Source of the DNA: Chitinophaga sp. CF118
Lineage (GTDB): Bacteria > Bacteroidota > Bacteroidia > Chitinophagales > Chitinophagaceae
Assembly (NCBI RefSeq): GCF_900112615.1
Contig: NZ_FOMK01000001.1
Span: forward strand, 1,798,001 to 1,862,000
Length of the DNA stretch: 64,000 bases
Direction of reading: 5' to 3'
A model generated the notes under the pieces. It ran no database searches. It was not told where the DNA came from and worked only from the letters and a program-made list of their open reading frames with translations. The translations under genes were made by a program, and so were the position numbers. Below are positions 34,611-45,500 of the stretch, in pieces. The first letter of the stretch is position 1. Each line of letters opens with the position of its first letter.

Positions 34611-37600
34611 TTAAAACTTCACATTTAAACCAAAAGTAAAAGTCCTGGCCTGAGGAATGGTATAGAAGTCTATACCACTACCAATGTTACTAATGCTATT
34701 GTCATTAGATCCTGTATTCACTTCCGGATCACTTATATATTTGGTTTTAGTCCACAGGTTATAACCTGCAACATACAATCTCGCGCTGCTGATATGTAAT
34801 GCGCCCGCAATGGACTTAGGCAATGTATAACCTAACGTAACATTCTTCAGACGGATATAAGAACCGTCATACAACCAACGGGAAGATTCAATATTTCCAT
34901 TACCATAAAAAGCAGATAAACGGGGAACATTCGTAACATCACCCGCTTTCTGCCATCTGCCCAGCAACTCGTGTGTCTGGTTATCAAAGCCGTTACCGAA
35001 ACCGGATGCCTGGTAAATACCTGCTCTGTTATAAATATCGTTACCACTTACAAACATAAAGAACACATTCAGGTCTATTCCTTTATAGGAAACTGTATTG
35101 GTAAAACCACCAGTCCAGTCAGGATTACCCTGCCCTACAGTCGTTCTTGGAGCCGCACTATAATCATTGGTTGTTTTACCATCTGCATCATAATATAATG
35201 CATCTCCTGTTGCAGGATCTACACCAGCATATTTTACCAAATAGAAGGTACCAATTGGTTGTCCTTCCACAGCACGTTGCTCACCACCACCACTTTCAAA
35301 GATTTGTCCGCGGATATTTTTTACTTTATTCTTGTTATAAGCAAGATTCAGATTTGTTGTCCACACAAAATCTTTTGTACTGATGTTTCGGCTGCTCAGT
35401 GTAATTTCCACTCCTTTATTTTCCATATCTCCTGCATTTCTGAACACCTGTGCGAAACCTGAGCTATAGGGAACATTTGCAGCCAGTAACAGATCAGAAG
35501 TCTGTTTATTATAATAATCAACTTCACCGCTAATTCTGTTATCTAGTAAGCCGAACTCGATACCAGCATCAAATTGTGTAGTCTTTTCCCATTTCAGTGA
35601 GTCATTTCCTAAAACAGGAGGTCTGCTTGATCCATACCCTGGTAAAGTAGGATATTTAGTTACCACAAACTGTGTCAGAAACCTTCCGTTTCCAATTTCC
35701 GAGTTACCAGCCATTCCATAGCTGGCTTTTAATTTCAGATAATTCAATGTTTTATTTCCTTTCAGGAAATTTTCTTCGGAGATTAACCAACCGGCAGAAA
35801 CAGCAGGAAACCAACCGTAATGACTTTGAGAACCAAAACGGGAAGATCCATCTGTACGGATGCTCGCAGACACCAGGTACTTATTATTAAAAGCGTAATT
35901 AGCACGCAGGAAATAAGAAAGGAAAGTGTATCGCTCATTGGTAGTTGAACCACCTGTAATAGTAGCCGCACCTGAAAGATCCGGAATAGCATCTGATGGA
36001 TAGTTTTCTCCCTGAATAAATGCTCCTTTATTATCATTCTGCAGATAACTCATCCCCAATGTAGCTGTCAGTTTATGCAACTCCCCTATGCTAGGTGTAA
36101 ATGTAAAATAGTTGTTGATGTTCAGGCTTACAGATTGTGCCGTAATAAAAGTTCCGTTGCCAACACCTCCGCCATCAGAACTCAGCTTGCCCAAAAATTC
36201 GTCCTCAGATAATGTTAACAGATCAGTCCCGATCTCTGAGCGGAAGGACAACGATGGTAGGAAATTATAATTCACATATGCATTACCGATAGTGTGAAAA
36301 TTAACTTGTTTATCGAAATTGTATTGTGCATCATACAAGCCATTTGGATAAAGCGTATTATTATTTAGCTTTCCTGTGGAAGAATCAATCAATGGAGAAA
36401 TAGGTACCTGTGCCACTATTTGTCCCGGAGTGGAAAAAGCATTATCATCAGAAACACGATCCAGCTGAGAGCGGGTGACTGCCATATTAAGTCCCAATGA
36501 TAAACGGGAACTGGCAGTGTGATCCAGGTTTAACCGGCCACCATATTTTCTGAAACGGTTTACTTTTACAATAGCATCCTGGTCATTGTAAAAACCAGAA
36601 ACAAAGAAACGCGTTTTATCATTTCCGCCAGTAGCAGAAAGGTTTATCTGCCTGCTTGAAGCATTCTTACGATACATTTCATCTTCCCAGTTAGTATTCA
36701 CTTTCTGGTTCCGCCAGTCAGTACCCAATGAAAGAGGATCCAGCACATTATTATCAACGTATGCTACATAATCATTAATGGCATCCTGTTCGGTATCATA
36801 ACCAGTATCCCCATTAGCGAAATCAATTTTCCCATCATTTGTAACTGCTTCATGGAGCAGGTCTACATACTGTTTGGCATTCAGAAATCCACGTTTTTTG
36901 GTAGGATTACTGATTCCCCAGCTAATATCCAGTGAGATCTGTGTTTTCTCAGACTGGCGCCCTCTCTTGGTAGTAATCAGGACCACCCCATTGGATGCAC
37001 GTGCACCATATATAGCAGCTGCAGAAGCATCCTTCAATACTTCTACAGACTCAATATCATTTGGGTTTATATCTGCCAGTGGGTTAGTTGGCTCATTGTT
37101 GATATCAGACTGGCTGCCCGATGCCAGCGGTATTCCATCAACAACATACAATGGCTGGCTACTGGCTCCGATAGAAGAGGTACCACGTATACGGATTTTA
37201 ATGCCCTGTCCCAGTTTACCACTGCCAGACTCGATTACTACGCCCGCTGCTTTACCCTGTAAAGCAGATTCAAAGCTGGGCGCCGGAAAGTTTTCAATTT
37301 CAGCAGCAGCAATTTTAGAAATACTTCCGGTCAGTTCCCGTTTAACCTGGGTACCATAACCTACAACTACTACTTCAGAAAGATCTCTATTACCGGAACC
37401 TAGAGATATATCAATGTTGGTACGGTTGCCAACAACAACTTCCTGATCTATATACCCAATAAAAGAAAAGACTAATGTATTAGCTCCGTCAGGAAGGGAA
37501 AGCTGATAAGTTCCATCGGCGGTAGAAACATTCCCCGTATTAGTTCCTTTAATTTTTACTGTAACGCCTGGTAATGGTGAGTTATCTTTTGCATCCTTAA

Positions 37601-37697
37601 TGGTACCCTTTACAATCCTACCTTGTGAGTAAGAATGGTGGGGTAAAAGCAAAAGCATAATAGTTGCAAAAAGTAAAACTTTTCTCATAAATTTCAT
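34611..37697 (-). CDS. SusC/RagA-family TonB-dependent transporter (pair 1)
   Basis: A 1028-aa outer-membrane receptor. The signal peptide ends HHSYSQ. A carboxypeptidase-regulatory-like domain follows (GTIKDAKDNSPLPGVTVKIK, about 29-100), then the plug with ALQGKAAGV, YVVDGIPLASG and VEVLKDASAAAIYGARASNG, and a 22-strand barrel ending TFGLNVKF with C-terminal Phe. No STN domain precedes the regulatory domain, so sigma/anti-sigma signalling through this protein is unlikely. The LKDASAAAIYGARASNGVVLI subtype resembles pair 4, not pairs 2 and 3. The start may be ATG 37697 or the fourth codon. Transport needs TonB-ExbBD energy. Confidence 0.95.
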   Translation of the reverse strand: MKFMRKVLLFATIMLLLLPHHSYSQGRIVKGTIKDAKDNSPLPGVTVKIKGTNTGNVSTADGTYQLSLPDGANTLVFSFIGYIDQEVVVGNRTNIDISLGSGNRDLSEVVVVGYGTQVKRELTGSISKIAAAEIENFPAPSFESALQGKAAGVVIESGSGKLGQGIKIRIRGTSSIGASSQPLYVVDGIPLASGSQSDINNEPTNPLADINPNDIESVEVLKDASAAAIYGARASNGVVLITTKRGRQSEKTQISLDISWGISNPTKKRGFLNAKQYVDLLHEAVTNDGKIDFANGDTGYDTEQDAINDYVAYVDNNVLDPLSLGTDWRNQKVNTNWEDEMYRKNASSRQINLSATGGNDKTRFFVSGFYNDQDAIVKVNRFRKYGGRLNLDHTASSRLSLGLNMAVTRSQLDRVSDDNAFSTPGQIVAQVPISPLIDSSTGKLNNNTLYPNGLYDAQYNFDKQVNFHTIGNAYVNYNFLPSLSFRSEIGTDLLTLSEDEFLGKLSSDGGGVGNGTFITAQSVSLNINNYFTFTPSIGELHKLTATLGMSYLQNDNKGAFIQGENYPSDAIPDLSGAATITGGSTTNERYTFLSYFLRANYAFNNKYLVSASIRTDGSSRFGSQSHYGWFPAVSAGWLISEENFLKGNKTLNYLKLKASYGMAGNSEIGNGRFLTQFVVTKYPTLPGYGSSRPPVLGNDSLKWEKTTQFDAGIEFGLLDNRISGEVDYYNKQTSDLLLAANVPYSSGFAQVFRNAGDMENKGVEITLSSRNISTKDFVWTTNLNLAYNKNKVKNIRGQIFESGGGEQRAVEGQPIGTFYLVKYAGVDPATGDALYYDADGKTTNDYSAAPRTTVGQGNPDWTGGFTNTVSYKGIDLNVFFMFVSGNDIYNRAGIYQASGFGNGFDNQTHELLGRWQKAGDVTNVPRLSAFYGNGNIESSRWLYDGSYIRLKNVTLGYTLPKSIAGALHISSARLYVAGYNLWTKTKYISDPEVNTGSNDNSISNIGSGIDFYTIPQARTFTFGLNVKF

Positions 37698-38042
37698 TTT
37701 GGTTTAATAAAACAATCAGGTAATTGAAAACGCATGACAATCAATGATATCATTACAGGGGATCAACAGTATAAAGCCCATGCTATATAAAATGTACGTT
37801 TGATACTACCAGTTAACGATTATTAGTTTACAATGTTTAGGTTCGAATATCTTCCTGTTTTGGATGGTTAACAGGAAATTGCATTTTGTGCCTCTCTACA
37901 GAAGAACACTAATTTTTTGTTAAAGTTTAAACCTGTTCGTAAAATTTATTGGATTTTCAATAATAATCAACCGCCAGAAGTAGCCGAATTCCCCTTTCTA
38001 CCTTCCATTTTATATATTTGCGCTACTTAGCATTAGTATATT
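37698..38042. other. Divergent promoter region susC-1 / gatB
   Basis: 345 bp without a coding frame. On the gatB side TATATTTG at 38013-38020 matches TAnnTTTG, 22 bp before the gatB ATG. On the susC side no clear -7 box is seen. A TTTAGGTTCGAATATC stretch near 37838 resembles a tRNA T-arm but no cloverleaf can be drawn. Confidence 0.5.
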
Positions 38043-39497
38043 ATGAGCGCAACCATAGATTTTGACAAATATGAAGTAGTGATAGGCCTGGAGGTGCATG
38101 CACAATTGCTTACGGAAAGTAAATTATTCTGTGGTGACAGTGCTGCTTTCGGCGGCGCTCCCAATACTCATATCAGTCCCATTACACTGGGCCATCCGGG
38201 GTCATTACCCCGCCTGAACCGCAAAGCAGTAGAATATGCTGTTCGCCTTGGTCTGGCTTGCGGATGTGGCATTGAGAGGAATAATTACTTTGCCCGCAAA
38301 AACTATTTTTATCCTGATCTTCCTAAAGGTTATCAGATTTCCCAGCATACAGCCCCCATCTGCATTGGCGGTATTGTTACAATACCCACTCCGGCCGGTG
38401 ATAGGCAAATTCAACTAAACCGTATCCATTTGGAAGAAGATGCCGGAAAATCTATGCATGACCAGGACCCTTCTAACACAATGGTGGACTATAACCGCGC
38501 GGGTGTACCATTGGTAGAGATCGTTACCGAACCGGATCTGCATACCAGTGATGAAGTTTATGCTTTTCTGACCACCCTCCGAAGGTTGGTTCGTTGGCTC
38601 GACGTATGTGATGGTAACATGGAAGAAGGTAGTATGCGTTGTGATGCTAATATTTCCATCCGTCTGAAGGGAGAAAAAACGCTGGGGACCAAAGTGGAAG
38701 TAAAAAACCTGAACTCTATCCGTAACGTAAAGCGAGCGGTGGAAGGAGAAATAAAACGCCAGATCACCCTGGTAGAAACCGGAGGGGTAATAGTACAGGA
38801 AACCCGTAGCTTTGATGCAGGTAATGGTACATCTTTCTCCATGCGTTCAAAGGAAGAAGCCAATGATTATCGCTACTTCCCGGAGCCGGACCTTTCTCCA
38901 TTCCATCTGAATGAAGAATATCTGGATACTATCCGCCAGGCGCTGCCCGAATTACCGGATGTACTTGTACATCAATATGTTAATAAATACGGTCTTTCAG
39001 ATTATGATGCCCGTGTGGTTTGTGATGATAAACCTACTGCTGATTACTTCGAACAGGTAGTAAAAATCATCCCTAAACATAAAGCTGTGGCCAATTGGTT
39101 GCTGGGGCCGGTAAAGTCTACTCTGAATGAACAGGGCCTGTCCATGACGCAATTCCCCTTACCTCCGACCGCTCTGGCAGAACTGATCCAGCTGGTGGAA
39201 GAGGGCAAGGTAAGCTTCTCCATCGCGTCTTCCCGTATTTTCCCGGAATTGCTTCTTCAGCCTGCTACAACTCCACTCGATATTGCTATCCGTTTAAACC
39301 TCCTGCAGGACAATGACGCTGGTAGCATTGCACCTATTATTGATGAAGTGCTGGCTAAATACCCGGACAAAGTAGCAGAATTCCGGGCCGGTAAAAAAGG
39401 ATTGTTGGGATTATTTGTAGGAGAAGTCATGAAACTATCCAAGGGAAAAGCTGACCCGAAAATTACGAACCAGCTCCTGGCAGAAAAATTAAAGTAA
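38043..39497 (+). CDS. gatB: Asp-tRNA(Asn)/Glu-tRNA(Gln) amidotransferase subunit B
   Basis: A 484-aa protein with GatB signatures: YEVVIGLEVHAQL (9-21), TLGHPGSLP, FARKNYFYPDLPKGYQISQH (the metal/ATP motif), HLEEDAGKSMHD, and NRAGVPLVEIVTEPD. A C-terminal helical YqeY-like tail follows. Together with GatA and GatC it transamidates Glu-tRNA(Gln) or Asp-tRNA(Asn). gatA and gatC are not in the window. A TATATTTG promoter box lies 22 bp upstream. It stands as a housekeeping gene inside the SusCD region and is followed 17 bp later by a TlpA-like gene. Confidence 0.97.
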   Translation: MSATIDFDKYEVVIGLEVHAQLLTESKLFCGDSAAFGGAPNTHISPITLGHPGSLPRLNRKAVEYAVRLGLACGCGIERNNYFARKNYFYPDLPKGYQISQHTAPICIGGIVTIPTPAGDRQIQLNRIHLEEDAGKSMHDQDPSNTMVDYNRAGVPLVEIVTEPDLHTSDEVYAFLTTLRRLVRWLDVCDGNMEEGSMRCDANISIRLKGEKTLGTKVEVKNLNSIRNVKRAVEGEIKRQITLVETGGVIVQETRSFDAGNGTSFSMRSKEEANDYRYFPEPDLSPFHLNEEYLDTIRQALPELPDVLVHQYVNKYGLSDYDARVVCDDKPTADYFEQVVKIIPKHKAVANWLLGPVKSTLNEQGLSMTQFPLPPTALAELIQLVEEGKVSFSIASSRIFPELLLQPATTPLDIAIRLNLLQDNDAGSIAPIIDEVLAKYPDKVAEFRAGKKGLLGLFVGEVMKLSKGKADPKITNQLLAEKLK

Positions 39498-39514
39498 CAT
39501 CTAACTCAAATATT

Positions 39515-40678
39515 ATGAAGAAACTGGCATTATACACAGCCATCGGTATTTTACTGGCTGGCTGCTCCCAATCCACCGAAAAAGGGGATTTTGAGATTAA
39601 GGCGCATATAGATAATGCCCCGCTGGGCACGGTATACCTGGAAGAACTGACCTTACAGGAAGCGAAGATAGTTGACACCGTCAATTTAAAAGATGCCAGT
39701 GGCAAGTTTACCTTGAAAGGTATAGTTCCTGAACAGGCATTATACCGGATCCGGTTTGGAGAGACCAACAAATTCATCCTTTTAGGCCTGGATGCAGGTA
39801 CAATGGAGATAGAAGCAGATTTTAATCATCTGGAACAGGCGAAGATCCAAAATTCAGAAGCATCTGCAGAAATCCAGGGATTGCTGAATGAAGCAACAGC
39901 AAAAAACAAAGCTCTTACAATAGAAATGCAGACACTTGACAGCCTGCACCAGGTAAAAACACCGGATAGCATCCTGCAACCAAAAGTGGAAGCATTGCAG
40001 GCTAAAGAAAAAGAACTGGAACAATATTTACTGCATACGATCTCTGCGACCAAGTCTCCCGCAGTAGCTGTATTTGCCATGAGTATGGTGAATACCCAGA
40101 CACTGCTTACTGATAAACAGGTAATCGAAGATGCGAAAAAACGTTTTCCTTCCAATACACTGGTTACCAGTCTTACCAGCAAGCTGGCAGAGGTTGAACA
40201 GAAGGCTGCTACACAACAAGGGGCTGGGGCCGGAGAGGATGAGTCTAATATGACGAATGTTAAAATAGGCCAGGAAGCCCCTGACTTTTCCCTACCAGAT
40301 CCTTCCGGTAAAAAGATTAGCCTAACCTCTTTACGTGGCAAATATGTTTTGGTAGATTTCTGGGCAAGCTGGTGTAAACCATGCCGCATGGAAAACCCAA
40401 ATGTTGTGAAAGCATATAACGAGTATAAGAACAAAAATTTCACCGTAATAGGCGTATCACTTGATAAGAAAAAAGAAGCCTGGCTGGATGCTGTAAAAAC
40501 GGATGGACTTACCTGGAATCATGTAAGCGATTTACAGTTCTGGGAGTCTGCAGTAGTACCTTTATATGGTATCAACTCTATCCCTACTAATTTATTACTG
40601 GATCCTCAGGGCAAAGTAGTCGCTATCGGTTTAAGAGGAGAAGCACTGGAAGCAAAGCTGAAAGAATTACTGAAATAA
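39515..40678 (+). CDS. TlpA-like thiol-disulfide lipoprotein with DUF4369 domain
   Basis: A 387-aa lipoprotein: signal KLALYTAIGILLAGC (Cys17). A DUF4369-type beta domain follows (about 25-110, FEIKAHIDNAPLGTVYLEEL), then a helical linker rich in Glu/Lys/Gln. The AhpC-TSA/thioredoxin domain starts at IGQEAPDFSLPDPSGKKISL, with the redox site WCKPC at 286-290 and cis-Pro in GINSIPTNLLLD. It is membrane-anchored in the periplasm and probably reduces disulfides, such as in cytochrome c maturation or oxidative-stress repair. It is probably co-transcribed with gatB and has a strong terminator. Confidence 0.92.
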   Translation: MKKLALYTAIGILLAGCSQSTEKGDFEIKAHIDNAPLGTVYLEELTLQEAKIVDTVNLKDASGKFTLKGIVPEQALYRIRFGETNKFILLGLDAGTMEIEADFNHLEQAKIQNSEASAEIQGLLNEATAKNKALTIEMQTLDSLHQVKTPDSILQPKVEALQAKEKELEQYLLHTISATKSPAVAVFAMSMVNTQTLLTDKQVIEDAKKRFPSNTLVTSLTSKLAEVEQKAATQQGAGAGEDESNMTNVKIGQEAPDFSLPDPSGKKISLTSLRGKYVLVDFWASWCKPCRMENPNVVKAYNEYKNKNFTVIGVSLDKKKEAWLDAVKTDGLTWNHVSDLQFWESAVVPLYGINSIPTNLLLDPQGKVVAIGLRGEALEAKLKELLK

Positions 40679-40698
40679 TTACTGTTTAAATACATTAT

Positions 40699-40739
40699 AA
40701 ACGGGCAGAGCAATTATACAGTGCTCTGCCCGTTTTTTT
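40699..40739 (+). terminator. Rho-independent terminator after TlpA-like gene
   Basis: A 14-bp perfect stem AAACGGGCAGAGCA / TGCTCTGCCCGTTT (40699-40712 and 40722-40735) with a T-run to 40739. Confidence 0.92.
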
Positions 40740-40758
40740 GCTAATGGGATAACATCAT

Positions 40759-40973
40759 TTAGTAACCCTTATTCTGAACCATTTTAAGATTCATATCAAT
40801 TTCCGTTTTAGGTATTGGCAATCCAACACAATCTAAGCCATATGCCTGTTCGGAAATACTGAAGTTTACAGGAATGCTTTTCCCTATGTATAAAAACTCA
40901 GATTTACACTGAGCTTAAAAGCAAATTCTATTGTACGTTCCAACAATACTGCAGCAATCAACTTTTTTTTAAT
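40759..40973 (-). pseudogene. Degraded 3' end of a susD gene
   Basis: On the minus strand the last 20 codons read LPIPKTEIDMNLKMVQNKGY followed by TAA, matching the C-termini of the SusD proteins in this window (LPIPQREIDLSPALKGQQNP, VLPIPERETDVNKL). Upstream, in another frame, LIAAVLLERTIEFAF matches the SusD motif LITAILNERRKELCFEG. The two parts are separated by a frameshift around 40880-40915, and the copy is cut off upstream at a run of A/T. It is a relic of a fifth SusD gene whose SusC partner is gone. Confidence 0.78.
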
Positions 40974-40996
40974 AAGCAAAGCCACATGCAATAAAG

Positions 40997-41061
40997 CACT
41001 TATAATAAAACAAAGAAGGGACTCGTTTTGAACGAGTCCCTTCTTTGTTTTATTATAAGTG
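40997..41061. terminator. Very long perfect hairpin terminator after susD-2
   Basis: A 31-bp perfect inverted repeat (40997-41027 / 41031-41061) with a 3-nt loop; inner part GAAGGGACTCGTT / AACGAGTCCCTTC, outer part AT-rich. It lies 8 bp past the susD-2 stop. It is much longer than the other terminators here. Confidence 0.85.
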
Positions 41062-41068
41062 TTACTAT

Positions 41069-42505
41069 TTAGTTAACATCCCACCAAACCTTATCTGTAA
41101 CCAGTTTTGCACCAGGAAAATTAGGATTCCTGGTCAACTCTGTATTAGGATAAAGGAACCGAACAGGGAATGTACCAGCTGGGAGAGAAGATACTACAGG
41201 TGTCACAAAGAAAGTTGGATAACCTGTACGACGCCATTCTGTCCATGCTTCAAAACTCTGGTTGCAGCACATTGCAAAGTATTTCTGTACAATAATCGCT
41301 TCTATCTGTGCTGCTTTAGTAGCAGGAAATGCTGCTAACTGAGTTGTAATGTAAGTCCCGGGAGTTGCATTATATGCTTGAAAGCTGGCTGTTATACCTT
41401 CTTGATATAAAGTTGTGGCATCACCGGTCAACCATCCACGTGCAACCGCTTCAGCCTGCAGGAAATAACTTTCATATGAAGACATAAACTTTACCGGAGC
41501 CTGTGCTGATGCAGCAGTTAAAGGATCTGCACCCATTGCAGGAACAGGGGTGGAGGCTCCATTAGGATTTGTATCGTAACTTCCCTGAGGCATAGACTTT
41601 ATTAGTCCACCGGTTAGCTGAAAATATGCAGTCACACGAGGATCATTCAGCGCGTTCATCTGGCTCACGACGGTTCGACTTGCTCTTAATTGTCTGTATT
41701 TGCCTAGTGCAACCAGTTCTGCATACAGTGGATTTTGGTTGCCACCAGTGCTGATATAAACGATGCTTGCATCTTCAGTCAGAAAATCAACGCCTGCCAA
41801 TGCAGTAATACCTGCCTGTGCTGTCGCAGCATCAACTTCCGATAAACGGAGATAAGCCCTCAGTTTTAATGTATTTGCAAACTGTATCCATTTATCCATA
41901 TCACCACCAAAGATCAGGTCTTCTGCTCCTGGTAAAAACTCAGATTCAGGATCAATCATTGTTTTTGCATTGTCTATGATAGCAAAAATACTATCGTATA
42001 CTTCTTTTTGAGAATCATATTTAGGGCTGATATTATCATTCTCCCCTTTCAATGCATCTTTCAATGGAATATCACCAAAAGCATCTGTAAGTAACTGCAG
42101 GTCATATGCTTTTAATAACATAGCTATAGCCGCATACTGCTTGTATTTAGTTACATTTCTCTGATTGATGATAATTTGCAGATCTGCCATCGCATCAGCA
42201 TACAATGTTTGCCATGGTCTGTCAAAATTTGAAGCCTGCAAAATATATTGTTCGATGGATTTAAATTGGGAATTCCCAAAGTTCTGCGTCCAGTATTGAC
42301 TCCAGATACCGCCATACACCTGGTAATGGTTACCTAATACCAGGGCAATAGACGCCTGTGCAGAAGGAAGCAGGAGTTTAGGTTCTGCCGATTCAGACAA
42401 ATTTGGATTATCATTTACATCCAGGAAATCTTTACAACCTGTGATTGTGAGAGACAGCACCGTCAGGAGACATATGGCTGACTTAATTATATTTCTTTTT
42501 ATCAT
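41069..42505 (-). CDS. SusD-like_2-type outer-membrane lipoprotein (pair 2)
   Basis: A 478-aa lipoprotein: AICLLTVLSLTITGC gives lipobox Cys24. EPKLLLPSAQASIALVLGNH, YGGIWSQYWTQNFGNSQFKS and YEAWTEWRRTGYP-like FEAWTEWRRTGYPTFF define the second SusD family (nutrient-binding RagB, SusD-like_2). It ends LVTDKVWWDVN, unlike the GY ending of classical SusD. It binds ligand for the SusC protein encoded 18 bp upstream. It shares subtype with pair 3 (46780-48180). No enzyme genes adjoin it, so its ligand might as well be a peptide or siderophore as a glycan. Confidence 0.92.
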   Translation of the reverse strand: MIKRNIIKSAICLLTVLSLTITGCKDFLDVNDNPNLSESAEPKLLLPSAQASIALVLGNHYQVYGGIWSQYWTQNFGNSQFKSIEQYILQASNFDRPWQTLYADAMADLQIIINQRNVTKYKQYAAIAMLLKAYDLQLLTDAFGDIPLKDALKGENDNISPKYDSQKEVYDSIFAIIDNAKTMIDPESEFLPGAEDLIFGGDMDKWIQFANTLKLRAYLRLSEVDAATAQAGITALAGVDFLTEDASIVYISTGGNQNPLYAELVALGKYRQLRASRTVVSQMNALNDPRVTAYFQLTGGLIKSMPQGSYDTNPNGASTPVPAMGADPLTAASAQAPVKFMSSYESYFLQAEAVARGWLTGDATTLYQEGITASFQAYNATPGTYITTQLAAFPATKAAQIEAIIVQKYFAMCCNQSFEAWTEWRRTGYPTFFVTPVVSSLPAGTFPVRFLYPNTELTRNPNFPGAKLVTDKVWWDVN

Positions 42506-42523
42506 TTTTAAGCTCTTTAATCG

Positions 42524-45500
42524 TTAGAAAGTCACTCTTACATTGAAACCATAATTCCTTAAAGACGGCTGAGCTGTGAAGTCAAAACCCTGTTCGTTAC
42601 CAGCACCACCAGAATTTACTTCAGGATCAGCAAACTTATTTGCTTTTGCAGTCCACAATGCCAGGTTATTACCAAACAGTCCTACTGTAAGGTCACCAAA
42701 TGGAGTTCTGTTCAACAAGTGCTTAGGTAATCTGTAAGAAAGACTTGCCTCACGTAACCTGATATAAGAAGCATCGATAACATGCTGTCCTGAAGGAATA
42801 CCTGCTGAAAAGTAAACCTGTTTGGAATAAGTAATGTCTGTATTAGGAACTAACTTACCAGTACCATCATCCACAACAGAATTAGGGAATGGGGCATCTG
42901 TACGGCCACCTTCAGCAGTTTCTAACGCAGTACCATTGAAGTCCATGATGTCTTTGGTACGGGAGTAAAACTCATTACCTTGTTTAGTATCAAACAATAT
43001 GTTAAAGCTAAATCCTTTATAGCTTGCATTAGTACCCCATGATGCCTGGTATTTTGGATTGTAAGATCCGAGATAAACAGCATTCGGAGTCAAACTTGGC
43101 AATCCGGTATTTGCGTTTATAACCACATGTCCTGCTTCATCACGAAGCAGATCCTGTGCATAGAAAGTACCATAAGGTCTTCCTTTCGCAGCTACAATAC
43201 TCATACCTCCAACACCACCAATTACCACCTGGTCTACACCACCTGCAATATCAACAACTGTGTTTTTGTTATGCGTGTAAGTACCATATAATTCCAGGGT
43301 AAAGCCCGATGCAGTACGAATAGGCATACCTCTGAGGGATAATTCAATACCTTTATTCTCGACAACACCAGTATTCAACACTTTGGCAGTAAAACCGGAA
43401 GATGGAGGAATGGGGACATTGAGAATCTGGTCCTTGGATTTATTATGATAATAAGAAAAATCCAATGACAATCTGTTATCCAGGAAACTCAGTTCTGTAC
43501 CTACTTCAAATGCAGTTGTAATCTCTGGCTTCAAAGCAGCATTTCCAATCAGGTTGCCATAAGTGAAACCTGGAATAGAATTGAAAGGGAAAGTAACACT
43601 TCCAAAACCACTGGTAATATCTGTTTTACTAAAATAGGTTCTTAACAGGTAAGGATTTGCATCATTACCTACCTGTGCCCAGCTGGCACGTACTTTACCA
43701 TAGTTCAGGATATGACTTAATCCTGAATTTTTAGTCAACTCTGTAAATACAAAAGCACCATTTACACTTGGATAGAAGAAAGAGTTACTTCCTGCAGGCA
43801 GTGTAGAAGACCAGTCATTTCTGGCAGTAGCTCCTACATATAACATATTCTTATAAGAGAGATTCAAATCAGCATATAAAGCCACCAGGCGACGAATAGT
43901 ATGCTCATTGAAAGTATTTACAGGACCATCGCTATTATCCAGGTTATACCATCCTGGTATAACAATCCCATTAGCTGTATTAGTCTGAGTTTCTAATGTG
44001 TTAAATACACGCTGACGGATATTATTACCAACCATCAGGGATGCTTTGAAATCAGGTGTAAAATCTTTCTTTGCAGTTACCATCAGGTCATGAGTGATTT
44101 CACTCAAGTTATACTGGTCTTCTTCGTATTTACCATTCTGAATAACACGGTTATCAGTTGCGTCATACCATTTTCCAGGATCAGTTGCAGGAACATCATC
44201 TGCCGGAATAATGTCAAATTTGGGGTACATGTAACGGCGACGGTCAGAATAAACATCTGCTCCTAATCTTTCCAATACATCCAACCATTCAACTGGTTTG
44301 TAACCTACTGTAAAGTTTCCGCTCACCCTGTCTACATCATTAAGATTACGATAGTTTTTCAGGATGAAATAAGGACTGGTTGTATAAACACCATAATAAC
44401 CATAAGTAGGATTACCATTGGCATCAACAGTATTACCATAACTGTTATATGGATTGTTCAGATCTCCCAGTTTGTCAATGGGAATATCACGGGCGGTCTG
44501 TAATACATTATCAAACACAGAACCCGGTCCCTGACCACCCTGGATTAAACGACTATTGACCTTATTGTAGTTTACAGATATGCCGGTATAAAACTTATTG
44601 CTTAACTGAGCAGTACCATTGAAACGGATACCGTACTTGTTATACTTATCGTAAGAACCTGGCATTACTCCATCAGAGTTCAGACTGTTTACAGATAAAT
44701 AATAAGTAGTCTTATCTCCAGTACCGGAAAGTGACAGGTTATTATTGATTGCCTTACCTGTTTTAAAGAAGTTCTTAATGTTATCAGGTAACGCAGAATA
44801 AGGTTTTTCCTGTCTTACACCATTGATAGACTGACCCCATGGCTGTACCTTTCCGTCAAATTTAGGTCCCCAGCTCCAGTTTTCACGAGGATCATTTGTT
44901 TCTCCATCATAGCCCTGACCATAATCATTTTGCAGTTCTGGTAGCTTTACAACATTAGAGAAAGTAACAGCACTTGAGAAAGTAACTTCATTCTTTTTGC
45001 TACCCGCCAGCTTCTTACCGCTCTTTGTTGTGATAACCAAAGCTCCATTGGATGCACGTGATCCATACAACGCAGCAGCAGCAGGTCCTTTCAATACAGT
45101 TACAGACTCAATATCCTCAGGATTAATATCGTTACCACGGTTACCAAAGTCTATTGAACTACGACTATCTCCACCACCAATGATACTGGAGTTGTCAATT
45201 GGCACACCATCTACTACCATAAGCGCCTGGTTATTACCTCCAATAGAAGAACCTCCTCTTAGTACCACTCTGGAAGAACTTCCCGGAGCATTAGCACTTG
45301 TCGAGATATTCACACCGGCAACTTTACCTGCAAGTGCATTCAGAGGACTAGAACTCTGACCTTTGGTCAACTCTTCATTTTTTAAAGTTGGAGCTGAATA
45401 ACCAAGAGAGCTTTTATCACGACGGATCGCGTTTGCAGTTACTACTGTTTCAGTCAGTTTAGTGACATCGGAATATAGTACCACATTATGTTTTGTACCA

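Noticed and set aside
37830..37860. Sequence TTTAGGTTCGAATATC resembling a tRNA T-arm
   Set aside because: No acceptor, D or anticodon stems can be folded around it; chance similarity in AT-rich DNA.
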